DNA of 64,000 nt from Palaeococcus pacificus DY20341 (GTDB lineage: Archaea > Methanobacteriota_B > Thermococci > Thermococcales > Thermococcaceae): assembly GCF_000725425.1 (NCBI RefSeq), contig NZ_CP006019.1, positions 1,462,480 through 1,526,479 of the forward strand, written 5' to 3'. Position 1 is the stretch's first letter. Each line of letters starts with the position of its first letter. The translations under genes and the position numbers were made by a program. The notes under the pieces are model-generated. The model was given only the letters and a program-made list of their open reading frames with translations. It was not told where the DNA came from and did no database searches. Shown in pieces: positions 1 through 7,620 of this stretch.

Positions 1-255
1 CCCGTGAGAGCCCGGGAAGAGTATTGTGGGCAAATTGGAGCTCTCCTTTATTGCCTTAACGACATTGTCGAGAACTTCTCCTTCAGCTCCCGTAGAGCCT
101 CCGATCATTATAGCATCAACACCAAGTTCTTCACTCATTTTAGCCAGCTTTGATGCTAATTCAGGTGAGACATCATCTGGATCAAGAAGGACGAAGTGTA
201 ATTTTTCCTTCTCAATCTTTTCATGAATGTAAGACTCAACTTTTCCGATTTTCAT
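1..255 (-). CDS. Geranylgeranylglyceryl phosphate synthase, N-terminal part
   Basis: The first 85 residues of a TIM-barrel prenyltransferase are present; the rest lies beyond the window. The start ATG is at 253-255. The translation contains the LLDPDD segment near residue 23 and the GGSTGAEG segment near residue 52, both typical of the archaeal GGGP synthase/PcrB family. The enzyme joins sn-glycerol-1-phosphate to geranylgeranyl diphosphate, the first committed step of archaeal ether-lipid synthesis. Identification rests on these motifs; the catalytic C-terminal half cannot be inspected. Confidence 0.88.
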   Translation of the reverse strand, partial: MKIGKVESYIHEKIEKEKLHFVLLDPDDVSPELASKLAKMSEELGVDAIMIGGSTGAEGEVLDNVVKAIKESSNLPTILFPGSHG

Positions 256-284
256 AAGACACACCTCAATTCTTCCATTTACTT

Positions 285-722
285 CTAAGTTTCCATAATA
301 TCTCCCTCACTTTTAACCCTTTTCCACCTCAAGCCGAGATTACTCAAAAGGTTCTCCAATTTTTTCTCTGGATTAGCTTCGCCAAAGTAGTATAAGTTTG
401 TATGCACCCCCTTCAAGTCGCTCGCCCCAAAACCCTCTATCTCATCGCCAAACTTGGCCACATCTCTTGAAAGCTTCTCTTCCAAGCGCTCTTCACTTGG
501 GATTAGGTAGGCCTCTAAGAGCTCAGCTTCTTTTAGGAGAAAGTCAACGTGCCAGTGGAGCTTTTTATCTTTGCGGAAATGTCGAGCGACGCGCTTTTCG
601 AGTGAGTTCATAGCGGAGCCAACATAGACATAATAACCCCTGTTAAGTTTGAAGCTTTTTTTCTTAGTCTGCACTAACTTATCCCTCTCCAGCCAAATCA
701 CGAGAAAGTAAGAGCCTTTCAT
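285..722 (-). CDS. GIY-YIG-type nuclease family protein (DUF123/Uri)
   Basis: This 145-residue protein has an N-terminal GYYVYVGSA segment (about residues 29-37), which is the second half of a GIY-YIG motif, followed by an Arg/His-rich stretch with HWHVDFLL near residue 56. The layout matches the archaeal DUF123 or Uri family, small stand-alone GIY-YIG-like proteins whose substrate is not established. It lies 29 bp upstream of the GGGP synthase start on the same strand, so the two may share a transcript. The role in DNA repair or processing is inference only. Confidence 0.75.
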   Translation of the reverse strand: MKGSYFLVIWLERDKLVQTKKKSFKLNRGYYVYVGSAMNSLEKRVARHFRKDKKLHWHVDFLLKEAELLEAYLIPSEERLEEKLSRDVAKFGDEIEGFGASDLKGVHTNLYYFGEANPEKKLENLLSNLGLRWKRVKSEGDIMET

Positions 723-811
723 AAATTAAGCTCTGTGTTGAGGCTTTAATTCTTTCGGAATGCTACATTTTATAAACCCGCATGCAAACGCCTATGATGA
801 GGTGCATATTT

Positions 812-1198
812 ATGGATGATAAGGACGAAAGGAAAGAGAGAAGGCCTGTCGATGAGTTCCCCTGGCAGGAGTATGATAAAGAGGTGTTTGAGAAGGAATA
901 CCCTGCACTGGCGAGAGAGCTTGGAGGAGAAGGAATTAGGATTGAGAGCTACCGCGAAGATGAGGCCGAAGTTGGAGAGCTGGAGGATTTTTCCGGTTAC
1001 AGCCCCACAGTAATTGACTTCTTAAGAAGATGCGAGACGGATGATGAAGCTTTAGAGATTATAAACTGGTTGGAGGAGAGGGGCGAGATAACCCACAAAA
1101 TGGCCAAAGAGCTCAGAATTCAGCTCGTTAAAAAGGGCGTAAGAAGCTTCGGCTCCAAAAAGGAGTGGGGCTGGTACGAGAAGCACGGAAAGCATTAA
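812..1198 (+). CDS. DUF2095-like conserved protein
   Basis: This acidic 128-residue protein has no recognisable catalytic motif. The ATG at 812 is preferred to an in-frame ATG at 782 because ATGAGGTG at 796-803 gives a good ribosome binding site for it. A central segment (PTVIDFLRRCETDDEALEII) and a following helix-rich part resemble the archaeal DUF2095 family, which has no known function. It is followed 9 bp later by a nucleotidyltransferase-like gene, suggesting a two-gene operon. A TATA-like ATTTTATAAA lies near 769-778. Confidence 0.6.
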   Translation: MDDKDERKERRPVDEFPWQEYDKEVFEKEYPALARELGGEGIRIESYREDEAEVGELEDFSGYSPTVIDFLRRCETDDEALEIINWLEERGEITHKMAKELRIQLVKKGVRSFGSKKEWGWYEKHGKH

Positions 1199-1207
1199 GG
1201 TGAGTTC

Positions 1208-1912
1208 ATGCCCCGCGAAAAGGTTGTTAAAGTCTGGGACGAGCGTGAGGTGGTGTATTCCCCTAAGATGTGGGCTATTCTGTGGGAGAAACGGGAGAAG
1301 GCCCTAAAGATTATGGAACGCCTTAAGGACTTTGACCCTCACGTTTACGGAAGCGTCGCCCGTGGAGACGTTAGAAAAGACAGCGATATAGACATTATCA
1401 TTCCCTACAAAGTGCCGAGCTTTTTGGTTGAACTCGCTTTGGAGGGGCTTGTATTGAGGAGAAGAATAGTTATGGCAACGCCGTGGCACCTTATAAAGGG
1501 CCACATTGAGATTGACGAAGAAACAACGGTTACTTTCCCCTTAATCAACCCAAGCGACAGAGAGATTGAATTTTACAAGTGGGGCGGGATGCTCGATATA
1601 TGGGGCGTGAAGACGAAGGAAAGACTGCCCGGGGTGAATAAAAAGCTCATTCTCATAGTGCCAACAGAAAAGGGACACATAGAACAGGAAGTCGTTGGAA
1701 GAGAGAGCGAAGTTGCAAAGCTCCTTGGGGTGAGCATTGAGCTTGTGGAGGAGCGCGTTAAAATCCTCACGCGCAGAGATTCAATAGGAAGGACTGGCAT
1801 TTACTTAAACGAGGAAGTTCCTGATTGGATGAGCTTTGAGGAAGCTCTTAAAATGATAGCAGATAGAGACTCAAACGTGAGGAGAAAGGTTAGAGAAAGG
1901 GGCGGAATTTAG
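1208..1912 (+). CDS. Nucleotidyltransferase-domain protein
   Basis: This 234-residue protein has the polymerase-beta-type nucleotidyltransferase signature: G48-S49 followed by D60-x-D62 (GSVARGDVRKDSDID), the usual metal-binding pair. The C-terminal half (from about residue 150) is helical and basic and ends in a possible nucleic-acid-binding region (RRKVRERG). It follows the DUF2095-like gene by 9 bp and overlaps the 3' end of the convergent cyclase gene by 4 bp. The nucleotide transferred and its acceptor are not evident. It is longer than MNT/HepN antitoxins and has no HepT neighbour. Confidence 0.72.
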   Translation: MPREKVVKVWDEREVVYSPKMWAILWEKREKALKIMERLKDFDPHVYGSVARGDVRKDSDIDIIIPYKVPSFLVELALEGLVLRRRIVMATPWHLIKGHIEIDEETTVTFPLINPSDREIEFYKWGGMLDIWGVKTKERLPGVNKKLILIVPTEKGHIEQEVVGRESEVAKLLGVSIELVEERVKILTRRDSIGRTGIYLNEEVPDWMSFEEALKMIADRDSNVRRKVRERGGI

Positions 1913-2532
1913 TCCTCCAAAATCGCCACCGCCCTCACCGGGCTTCCGGAGCCGTTCTTAATTTTGAGCGGAAAAGCTATGAAAGTGAACTCCTTTCCGA
2001 TGAGCTTCTCCAAGTTTATCAAGTTCTCAAAAATCAGCACTTTATTTGCTAAGAGGGCCTTGTGAGCTTCAAAGTCGTGGTCTATGCTTGGCGCATCTAT
2101 TCCAACGGCCTTAATGCTAAGCTCGACCAAAAGTTCAGCTCCATCTCTGCTCAGCCCCCGCCACTCCTCACTCTTCGCTTTTTTGCTGTAGCCTGTGTAA
2201 ATCAGTACTATTTTGTCTTTAACCTCTCTTCCCCCAAGCTTATCCAAAAGAACTCCCCTCGTAATTTCCGCTTTTGGAGGAAGGTTGGACACATCAATCA
2301 CGAGAGCGTTTCCCATGAACCTCTCCAAAGGAACTTCCTCTATCGTCGCCCCACTTTTGATGAAGTGCGCTGGAGCATCGACATGTGTTCCGCTGTGCTC
2401 TCCAAAAGAAAGGGCATTCATGTAGTAACCATCCTTCCCAATGCTCGCCCAGGGCTTTATCTCAACTTTTGGGTCGCCCGGATATGTGGGGGTCTCTTTC
2501 GAGAGGCTCATGCTTAAATCTACGAGCTTCAT
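1909..2532 (-). CDS. Cyclase family protein (kynurenine formamidase-like hydrolase)
   Basis: This 207-residue protein carries the cyclase/KynB metal-binding motif H46-SGTH50-VD52-APAH56. The family (PF04199) comprises small metal-dependent amidohydrolases, including arylformamidases and isatin hydrolases. The N-terminal DLSMSLSKETPTYPGDP segment is also characteristic. No tryptophan-degradation genes are nearby, so the natural substrate is unknown. The gene is convergent with the nucleotidyltransferase gene and has a purine-rich stretch upstream (complement of 2545-2560). Confidence 0.8.
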   Translation of the reverse strand: MKLVDLSMSLSKETPTYPGDPKVEIKPWASIGKDGYYMNALSFGEHSGTHVDAPAHFIKSGATIEEVPLERFMGNALVIDVSNLPPKAEITRGVLLDKLGGREVKDKIVLIYTGYSKKAKSEEWRGLSRDGAELLVELSIKAVGIDAPSIDHDFEAHKALLANKVLIFENLINLEKLIGKEFTFIAFPLKIKNGSGSPVRAVAILED

Positions 2533-2609
2533 AAGACCACCGAAAAAAGTGGGGGGAGGAGGATAAAAGGCTAACGCATCACAGCCCTAGAGATAAAAAA
2601 TTAAAGGAT

Positions 2610-3425
2610 TCACTCAATTGTTGCTTTTTCAAATGAAATCATGGCTATTATGAGGAAGACTAAAGCTAATAAGCTTAGAACTCCAATGTCTGTTGTTAAT
2701 GAGAACCTTGTTAATGAGACCGTTGGTATGCCTGCTATTGAAGCTGTTGTAGATGTCGCTGGGACATTAACCAATATGTGCCTTGCTGCATCCACGGCAT
2801 AAGTTAAGGGGTTTATGTAAGCTAAGTACTGCATCCATGTTGGCATTGTCTCAACTGGATAAAACGCTCCGCTTAGGAACATGAGGGGGAGCATTAGAAA
2901 GCTCATTATCATTTGGAATCCTTCCATGCTGGTCATCCTCAATGCCAAGCTGACGCCGAAGCTTGAGAACGCTATTGCGAGCAGGAGACCTATGAGTATC
3001 ATTGGCAACACACCGGAAAACTTGAGGCTGCTCGCTATGGTGAATGTCAATAAAAGGATTATTAATCCCTGAAGGACTGCCATTATTGAGTCTCCGACTA
3101 TTCTGCCGGTTATAGCTTCCTTTCTTGATGCTGGAGCAACTAGAATCTCCTTGAGAAATCCAAACTGCTTGTCCCAGATAACGCTTATTCCTGCTATGAA
3201 GCTTGCGTTGAAGATTGTCATTGCCGTTATACCCGGTGCGAGGAATGAGAGATAATCAACTCCTCCAAAGAGCGCACTTGCTGTTGGGAAGTTGAAGACT
3301 TTGCTCCATCCCAACCCAAAGAATATGAGCCACATTAACGGATTTACAAACATTCCTATTACTCTTGATCTCGCTCTGAAGAATCTCTTAATCTGACGAT
3401 AAGCCATTGTTGTGAAGGCTTTCAT
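2610..3425 (-). CDS. ABC-2 type transporter permease
   Basis: This 271-residue integral membrane protein has about six hydrophobic segments and the ABC-2 (DrrB-like) arrangement, with the FLSGAFYPVETMPTWMQ segment near residue 185 preceding the last helices. Its start overlaps the stop of the upstream ATPase gene by 4 nt, so the two are translationally coupled. Together with the ATPase and the PadR regulator upstream it forms a three-gene exporter operon. Substrate is unknown; DrrAB-like exporters move drugs, lipids or polysaccharides. Confidence 0.87.
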   Translation of the reverse strand: MKAFTTMAYRQIKRFFRARSRVIGMFVNPLMWLIFFGLGWSKVFNFPTASALFGGVDYLSFLAPGITAMTIFNASFIAGISVIWDKQFGFLKEILVAPASRKEAITGRIVGDSIMAVLQGLIILLLTFTIASSLKFSGVLPMILIGLLLAIAFSSFGVSLALRMTSMEGFQMIMSFLMLPLMFLSGAFYPVETMPTWMQYLAYINPLTYAVDAARHILVNVPATSTTASIAGIPTVSLTRFSLTTDIGVLSLLALVFLIIAMISFEKATIE

Positions 3426-4411
3426 CTTGCAAACCTCCTTCTAACCATTGTTCTCATCATGTCGAGACTTCCTCCCTCCTCTTCTCTAAGCTCTCTACCC
3501 GTTAAGTACAGGAAAACATCATTGAGTGTTGGTCTGTGGTACGTAACCTCAAGAATCTTAATGCCACTTTGTTGAGCTAGCTCAAAGAGCTCTGGCAGAG
3601 CCTCGGCAGCATTTATGACCTCAAGTCTAACCCTCCCATCAGGGAGAACCTTACACCCTCTAATGAACTCTGCATTCAGGCATTGTGTACTCTCCTTTCC
3701 GTTTGCTATCCTAACGTAAATAACGTCATTTCCAACGAGTTTCTTGAGTTCTTCTGCAGTTCCCTCTGCTATGATTTTTCCATGGTCAATAATTGCTATC
3801 CTATCAGCCAACTGCTCTGCTTCATCCATGTAGTGGGTTGTGAGGAAGATTGTCATGTTGTGCTCCTCTTTCATCCTCTTTATGTACTCCCAAATGTGGG
3901 CTCTTGTTTGAGGGTCTAACCCTATCGTCGGCTCGTCCAAGAAGAGAATTTCAGGTTCATGGAGCAAGGCCCTTGCAATCTCAAGCCTGCGCTGCATTCC
4001 ACCGCTGAAGAACTTCACCTGCTTATCTTTGAAGTCTTCAAGCTCGACGAACCTGAGCATCTCCATAATCCTCTTCTCCAGCTCGATTCCACTCAGCCCG
4101 TAAATCTTTCCATGAATGTACATGTTCTCGTAAGCGGTTAGCTCTCTATCCAAGCTTGGATCTTGAAAAACGATTCCAATCTTTTTCCTGACCTTATCTG
4201 GCTCTTTTAGAACATCATGTCCGGCAACTATAGCTCTTCCAGAGGTTGGTTTTAAGAGCGTAACGAGCATGTGGATTGTTGTGGTCTTTCCAGCGCCGTT
4301 TGGTCCCAAAAAGGCGAAGATTTCACCCTTCTTAACTTTAAAGCTCACCCCTTTAACGGCTTCAAAGTCGCCGAACTTTTTGCCGAGGTTTTCAGCTTCA
4401 ATCGCGCTCAC
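3422..4411 (-). CDS. ABC transporter ATP-binding protein (DrrA-like)
   Basis: A 329-residue ATPase with Walker A GPNGAGKTT, the signature FSGGMQRRLEIARALL, Walker B LFLDEPTIGLDP and the switch histidine in LTTHYMDEAEQLADR. The C-terminal 90 residues form the extra domain typical of DrrA-type exporters. I place the start at the GTG at 4411, which has GGGAGGTGA just upstream. A longer reading frame would extend into the regulator gene. The start overlaps the end of the PadR gene by 14 bp, and the stop overlaps the permease start. Confidence 0.88.
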   Translation of the reverse strand: MSAIEAENLGKKFGDFEAVKGVSFKVKKGEIFAFLGPNGAGKTTTIHMLVTLLKPTSGRAIVAGHDVLKEPDKVRKKIGIVFQDPSLDRELTAYENMYIHGKIYGLSGIELEKRIMEMLRFVELEDFKDKQVKFFSGGMQRRLEIARALLHEPEILFLDEPTIGLDPQTRAHIWEYIKRMKEEHNMTIFLTTHYMDEAEQLADRIAIIDHGKIIAEGTAEELKKLVGNDVIYVRIANGKESTQCLNAEFIRGCKVLPDGRVRLEVINAAEALPELFELAQQSGIKILEVTYHRPTLNDVFLYLTGRELREEEGGSLDMMRTMVRRRFAR

Positions 4412-4868
4412 TGAGCTCACCTCCCAGCAGGATAAGTTTAACTTTCTTTGCAAATTCCTTCATGACTCTGCTCAACTCTTCTTTTTGCTCACCGTTAAGC
4501 TCAGGCAAGCTCTCCAAAACCATATGTAATGCCCTACCAACTTCCCTCCCCCCAAGTTCGGCGAACTCTTTGAAGACCTCTGCTCTCATTATAGCTTCAT
4601 GGAGTTCGTCTTCGTGGAGCTCGAGATATTCAAGTCCTTTCTTTGTTATCCTGTATGTTTTTTTCTCCCTCTTGCCTTCCCCGGCAACCTCTATGAGTCC
4701 GCTCCTCTTGAGACTTGCAAGGATAGGATAAATAGCACCAGCACTTGGATGGGGGATTCCAAATCTCTCGCTGAGCTTCTGCATTATTGCATAGCCGTGA
4801 ATGGGCTCTTCTTCAAGAAGACTCAAGATGAGGAGCTTTAGATGTCCTTTAATTTTAGGTCTCTCCAT
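4398..4868 (-). CDS. PadR family transcriptional regulator
   Basis: A 156-residue protein with an N-terminal PadR winged helix. Typical segments are HGYAIMQKLSERFG near residue 24, the AGAIYPILASLKRSGLIE recognition region near residue 42, and a KKTYRITKKG wing. The remainder is helical and probably dimerises. It is first in the operon with an ABC exporter, a common PadR arrangement in which ligand binding relieves repression of the exporter. An 18-bp inverted repeat sits 12 bp upstream of its start codon, suggesting autoregulation. Confidence 0.87.
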   Translation of the reverse strand: MERPKIKGHLKLLILSLLEEEPIHGYAIMQKLSERFGIPHPSAGAIYPILASLKRSGLIEVAGEGKREKKTYRITKKGLEYLELHEDELHEAIMRAEVFKEFAELGGREVGRALHMVLESLPELNGEQKEELSRVMKEFAKKVKLILLGGELSERD

Positions 4869-4879
4869 ATTATCACCCG

Positions 4880-4897
4880 ATATATCGTTAGATATAT
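4880..4897 (-). promoter_or_regulatory. Candidate PadR operator overlapping the exporter promoter
   Basis: A perfect inverted repeat, ATATATC-GTTA-GATATAT, lies just upstream of the PadR start. Being AT-rich it could overlap the TATA element of the leftward promoter. A repressor dimer bound here would block transcription of the regulator and the ABC exporter. The repeat is directly visible; its use as an operator is inferred. Confidence 0.55.
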
Positions 4898-4966
4898 TTA
4901 CCGTTATAAACTTTACGGTGGAAAAGGTTATAATTCTGGAGGCGGAAGTATTTCGAGGTGCGAGAG

Positions 4967-5404
4967 ATGAAGCTCATTTTAAAGCCTCTCTTCGATGCTG
5001 AGCTCCCTTCAGAGTTTGTTGATATTTTAAAGGCTAAGTTATTGGGGAGAGAAATAAAGGAAGGCCAAGAAATCGAAGTTGAGCTCCTTGGTAAGCCCCT
5101 TAGGTTTAGAGTGGTCTATGCCGAGCCCAAGGTCTTAAAAGCAGATAAGAGCCTAAGAATTGAACTCACAGGGGAAGAGATATCGAGTGTAACTCTCGAA
5201 TTTGAAAAGCCAGTTAGAGAGCTCATCGCTCTTGATAAAAGCTTTGCTGTGGTCTTTGACGATGAGGTTCTAATTTTAAACCACAAAGGACACAAAATTT
5301 ATAATCAAAAGTTCGAAGAACTTAAAGATGTTATGGCGATCAAAAACTCTATTGTGGTGATCCACAATGGTGGCAAAAAGCTCACACTCATTGCTCTCCC
5401 TTGA
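4967..5404 (+). CDS. Conserved hypothetical protein, possibly with a CDC48/VAT-N-like barrel
   Basis: A 145-residue soluble protein of unknown function. ATG 4967 is chosen over GTG 4958 because GAGGTG at 4955-4960 is a well-placed ribosome binding site. Residues about 25-75 (LLGREIKEGQEIEVELLGKP) loosely resemble the second barrel of CDC48/VAT N-terminal domains, and the C-terminal half looks like short repeated beta strands. Its last 38 bp overlap the start of the endonuclease III gene, so the two are probably cotranscribed. The fold suggestion is weak. Confidence 0.6.
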   Translation: MKLILKPLFDAELPSEFVDILKAKLLGREIKEGQEIEVELLGKPLRFRVVYAEPKVLKADKSLRIELTGEEISSVTLEFEKPVRELIALDKSFAVVFDDEVLILNHKGHKIYNQKFEELKDVMAIKNSIVVIHNGGKKLTLIALP

Positions 5405-6107
5405 GAGGTTCACCTTTGAGGAAAACTGGGATAAGAAGAAAGAAAGGGCGATTAAAATCGTCAAGAAGCTTATGGAAATGTATCCAAGGAGGACGAGAGG
5501 TGAGATTCTACAGGGCGAGCCTTATTTTACGTTGATTAGATGCATAATCTCCCAGAGAACTAAAGATGAAACAACAGATAAAGCAAGTGACGCACTCTTT
5601 AGAGTTTATCCCGATATGAAAGCCCTCGCAAGTGCGAAGGTAGAAGACATCCAAAAGCTCTTGAAAGAGAACGGAGTGGGTCTGTGGCAGAGCAAGGGGA
5701 GATGGATTGTTGAAGCTTCAAAGATCCTTCTCGAAAAGTACGAAGGGAGAGTTCCTGACAGCTTAGAAGAGCTCGTCAAGTTACCGGGCATTGGGAGAAA
5801 GTGTGCTAACATTGTCCTAGCGTATGGCTTTGGAAAGCAAGCTATTCCCGTGGATACGCATGTAAACAGGATAAGCAAACGCTTAGGCTTAGCACCGCCG
5901 AGAGTTTCACCTGAGAAGGTAGAGGAATATTTAACTGAACTTATTCCAAAGGACTTGTGGATTTACGTAAACCATGCAATGGTTGACCATGGAAAAATGA
6001 TATGCCGACCAATAGGACCTAAGTGTAAAGAGTGTCCTCTCAGTGAGCTCTGCCCATACTTTAGAGGCTTAGTTAGTGAAGACGACATAAAAAAGAAAGG
6101 GAAATGA
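5367..6107 (+). CDS. nth: Endonuclease III (DNA glycosylase/AP lyase)
   Basis: A 246-residue HhH-GPD protein. It has the helix-hairpin-helix LPGIGRKCA (139-147) with catalytic Lys145, the catalytic Asp163 in VDTHVNR, and a C-terminal iron-sulfur loop with Cys213, 220, 223 and 229 in C-x6-C-x2-C-x5-C spacing. It removes oxidised pyrimidines and cuts the strand in base-excision repair. Its start lies inside the preceding gene. The first 15 residues are not conserved-looking, so an internal start is possible, but GGTGAT upstream of 5367 supports the longer form. Confidence 0.93.
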   Translation: MVAKSSHSLLSLERFTFEENWDKKKERAIKIVKKLMEMYPRRTRGEILQGEPYFTLIRCIISQRTKDETTDKASDALFRVYPDMKALASAKVEDIQKLLKENGVGLWQSKGRWIVEASKILLEKYEGRVPDSLEELVKLPGIGRKCANIVLAYGFGKQAIPVDTHVNRISKRLGLAPPRVSPEKVEEYLTELIPKDLWIYVNHAMVDHGKMICRPIGPKCKECPLSELCPYFRGLVSEDDIKKKGK

Positions 6108-6187
6108 ACACTTTTGTACATCACTCTCTTCTTTTCTCCAGGAACATTTTTAAAGCCAATGCATTCTCCCACCGAGGGTGATACAAA

Positions 6188-6292
6188 ATGCTGAGGAAGA
6201 TACTTCGCGAGAAGATTATTGAAGGAAAAGTGAACTTCGCAGACCTGCCCCTGTTCCTGATATGTGGGCTTGCCAACATTGAAGAAGAGTGA
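6188..6292 (+). CDS. Possible 34-residue small protein
   Basis: A short frame starts at ATG 6188 after a strong GAGGGTGA ribosome binding site (6174-6181), with TATA-like TTTTTAAAG at 6147-6155. It ends in TGA at 6290-6292, just before a strong T-rich hairpin. The product is amphipathic with a basic N-terminus, a hydrophobic FLICGLA segment and an acidic tail. Having promoter, RBS and terminator for one short frame argues that it is expressed. No homologue or function is recognised. Confidence 0.45.
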   Translation: MLRKILREKIIEGKVNFADLPLFLICGLANIEEE

Positions 6293-6300
6293 ACCTTTTA

Positions 6301-6326
6301 TTTTTTCTTTATAAATAAAGAAAAAA
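6301..6326. terminator. T-rich/A-rich hairpin, likely bidirectional terminator
   Basis: TTTTTTCTTTAT and ATAAAGAAAAAA form a perfect 12-bp inverted repeat with a 2-nt centre. It sits between the small rightward frame and the stop codon of the convergent RCK_C gene at 6327. The T-run read from either strand fits archaeal termination in both directions. Confidence 0.6.
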
Positions 6327-6887
6327 TTATTCTTCAGCGAGCTCTTTGAGCTTGTCTAAGTCAGAACCAACGGCTATCAATGTATCCCCTTCTTCTATCC
6401 TATCATCCTTTGTGGGGTTGTAGATGTACCTCGTGCCCCTCTTTATGGCGAGAATTCTTACTCCAATTTTACTTGGAAGCTTGAGCTGCTTCAAAGTTTT
6501 CCCTATTAAAACGGAGCCTTTTTTAACCTCAACGCGTCCAAGCTCCTCTTCCGTGTCTTCCATTATGCGCCTTATTATTGGGTGAGGCTCGACATCCCTC
6601 AAAACTAGGTCCGAGATTTTGTAAGCAGCATCAGAAATCTGCTCGTTTATCATAGCCATATCAATTATGCTTAAGAGTTTTGTTGGCTTCTCCTCTTTCT
6701 TGGCAGCCTTTAGAGCGAGCTTTTTAACTTTTAAGGTAAGCTCATCCATGCGCTCCTCTAAGAGGTAAACCTCCTCAGCTATGTCCTCGCTGTTGTACAT
6801 GACAGAGGAGAAGGCCAAATCAACCATAAGGGATGACAAATCTTTCATCTCAACAAGGCAGTTTTTAATCTCTTCGAGCTCATTCAT
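6327..6887 (-). CDS. PhoU-like/RCK_C (TrkA-C) regulatory protein
   Basis: A 186-residue protein with two parts. The N-terminal helical bundle (about 1-95) resembles a PhoU half. The C-terminal RCK_C domain (about 100-186) contains VLIGKTLKQLKLPSKIGVRILAIKRG and a typical GDTLIAVGSDLDKLKEL ending. RCK_C domains bind small ligands and gate ion transporters. It overlaps its upstream paralogue by 8 bp and lies near a divergent MgtE-type transporter, so a role in controlling cation uptake is likely. Confidence 0.8.
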   Translation of the reverse strand: MNELEEIKNCLVEMKDLSSLMVDLAFSSVMYNSEDIAEEVYLLEERMDELTLKVKKLALKAAKKEEKPTKLLSIIDMAMINEQISDAAYKISDLVLRDVEPHPIIRRIMEDTEEELGRVEVKKGSVLIGKTLKQLKLPSKIGVRILAIKRGTRYIYNPTKDDRIEEGDTLIAVGSDLDKLKELAEE

Positions 6888-7491
6888 TGCTAACCACCTT
6901 TATTATTCCTCTCGCAATTTCTTTCAGATAGTCCATTGATGTCTGGGTTCCTCTCCCAATCAAGACGTCATGGGCAAATATCTTTACATCCCCTTCTGGG
7001 GCAAAAATCCACCTTTTTCCGCGCCTTATAGCTATAATCCAAACCCCTGTACTGCTCGCTAAGTCAAGCTCCTCTAGAGTTTTACCAACTAGGATAGAAT
7101 CCGGGGAGACTATGACCTTTCCAATAATTTCCTCACTTCCCAGAATCGCTTCTTTTATTACAGGATGAAGCTCCAGGCCATCCAAAACCATTTTGGCCAA
7201 ATCTGCAGCAGCATTAGATATGTCGTCTATTGAATGAGCCATTTGGAGTATTGAGGTGATTTGCTCCGCTTCTTTTGGACTTCTAGCTGCTAAAACTGCG
7301 TGAACCATTAAATGATAGTTGAGCAAATCCAAATACTCCTCAAGCTCTAAAACCTCCTCCGCTATCTCTTCTTCTCCAAAAAGCACGGAAGAGTAAGCCA
7401 AATCCACCATAAGCTCAGCGGTGTTTTTCATCTCGATAAAAATCTCCTTGACGTTTTTTGGTTTATACTCGTATTCGTCCCACTCTTCCAC
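6880..7491 (-). CDS. PhoU-like/RCK_C (TrkA-C) regulatory protein, paralogue
   Basis: A second protein of the same PhoU-like plus RCK_C design, with shared phrases such as ELMVDLAYSSVLFGEEEIAEEV and SILVGKTLEELDL. I use the GTG at 7491 (203 residues) because GGTGGG lies 6 nt upstream. An upstream in-frame GTG at 7521 would add ten residues. The two paralogues overlap and may act as a heteromeric sensor. The gene is divergent from the MgtE-type transporter with about 130 bp between starts. Confidence 0.78.
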   Translation of the reverse strand: MEEWDEYEYKPKNVKEIFIEMKNTAELMVDLAYSSVLFGEEEIAEEVLELEEYLDLLNYHLMVHAVLAARSPKEAEQITSILQMAHSIDDISNAAADLAKMVLDGLELHPVIKEAILGSEEIIGKVIVSPDSILVGKTLEELDLASSTGVWIIAIRRGKRWIFAPEGDVKIFAHDVLIGRGTQTSMDYLKEIARGIIKVVSNE

Positions 7492-7550
7492 CTTGCTCCC
7501 ACCAATTAAAAAGGGGTTCACGGGAGCTTATTTAGTTTTCGATGGGAAAA

Positions 7551-7558
7551 CTTATATA
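7551..7558 (+). promoter_or_regulatory. TATA box in the divergent mgtE-like/RCK_C spacer
   Basis: GGAAAA followed by CTTATATA resembles BRE plus TATA for rightward transcription of the MgtE-type gene (expected start about 7580). The complement also reads TATATAAG and could serve the leftward RCK_C pair. Direction is therefore not certain. Confidence 0.5.
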
Positions 7559-7620
7559 CTCCACAGCAAAATTTAAGTTAGTAAAAAGCACGGTGGTGGC
7601 GTTGATGGAGAGTGAGAGCA

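Noticed and set aside
1208-1912. MNT/HepT toxin-antitoxin pair
   Set aside because: The nucleotidyltransferase is too long for MNT, and the HepT-like gene is 41 kb away with an altered motif.
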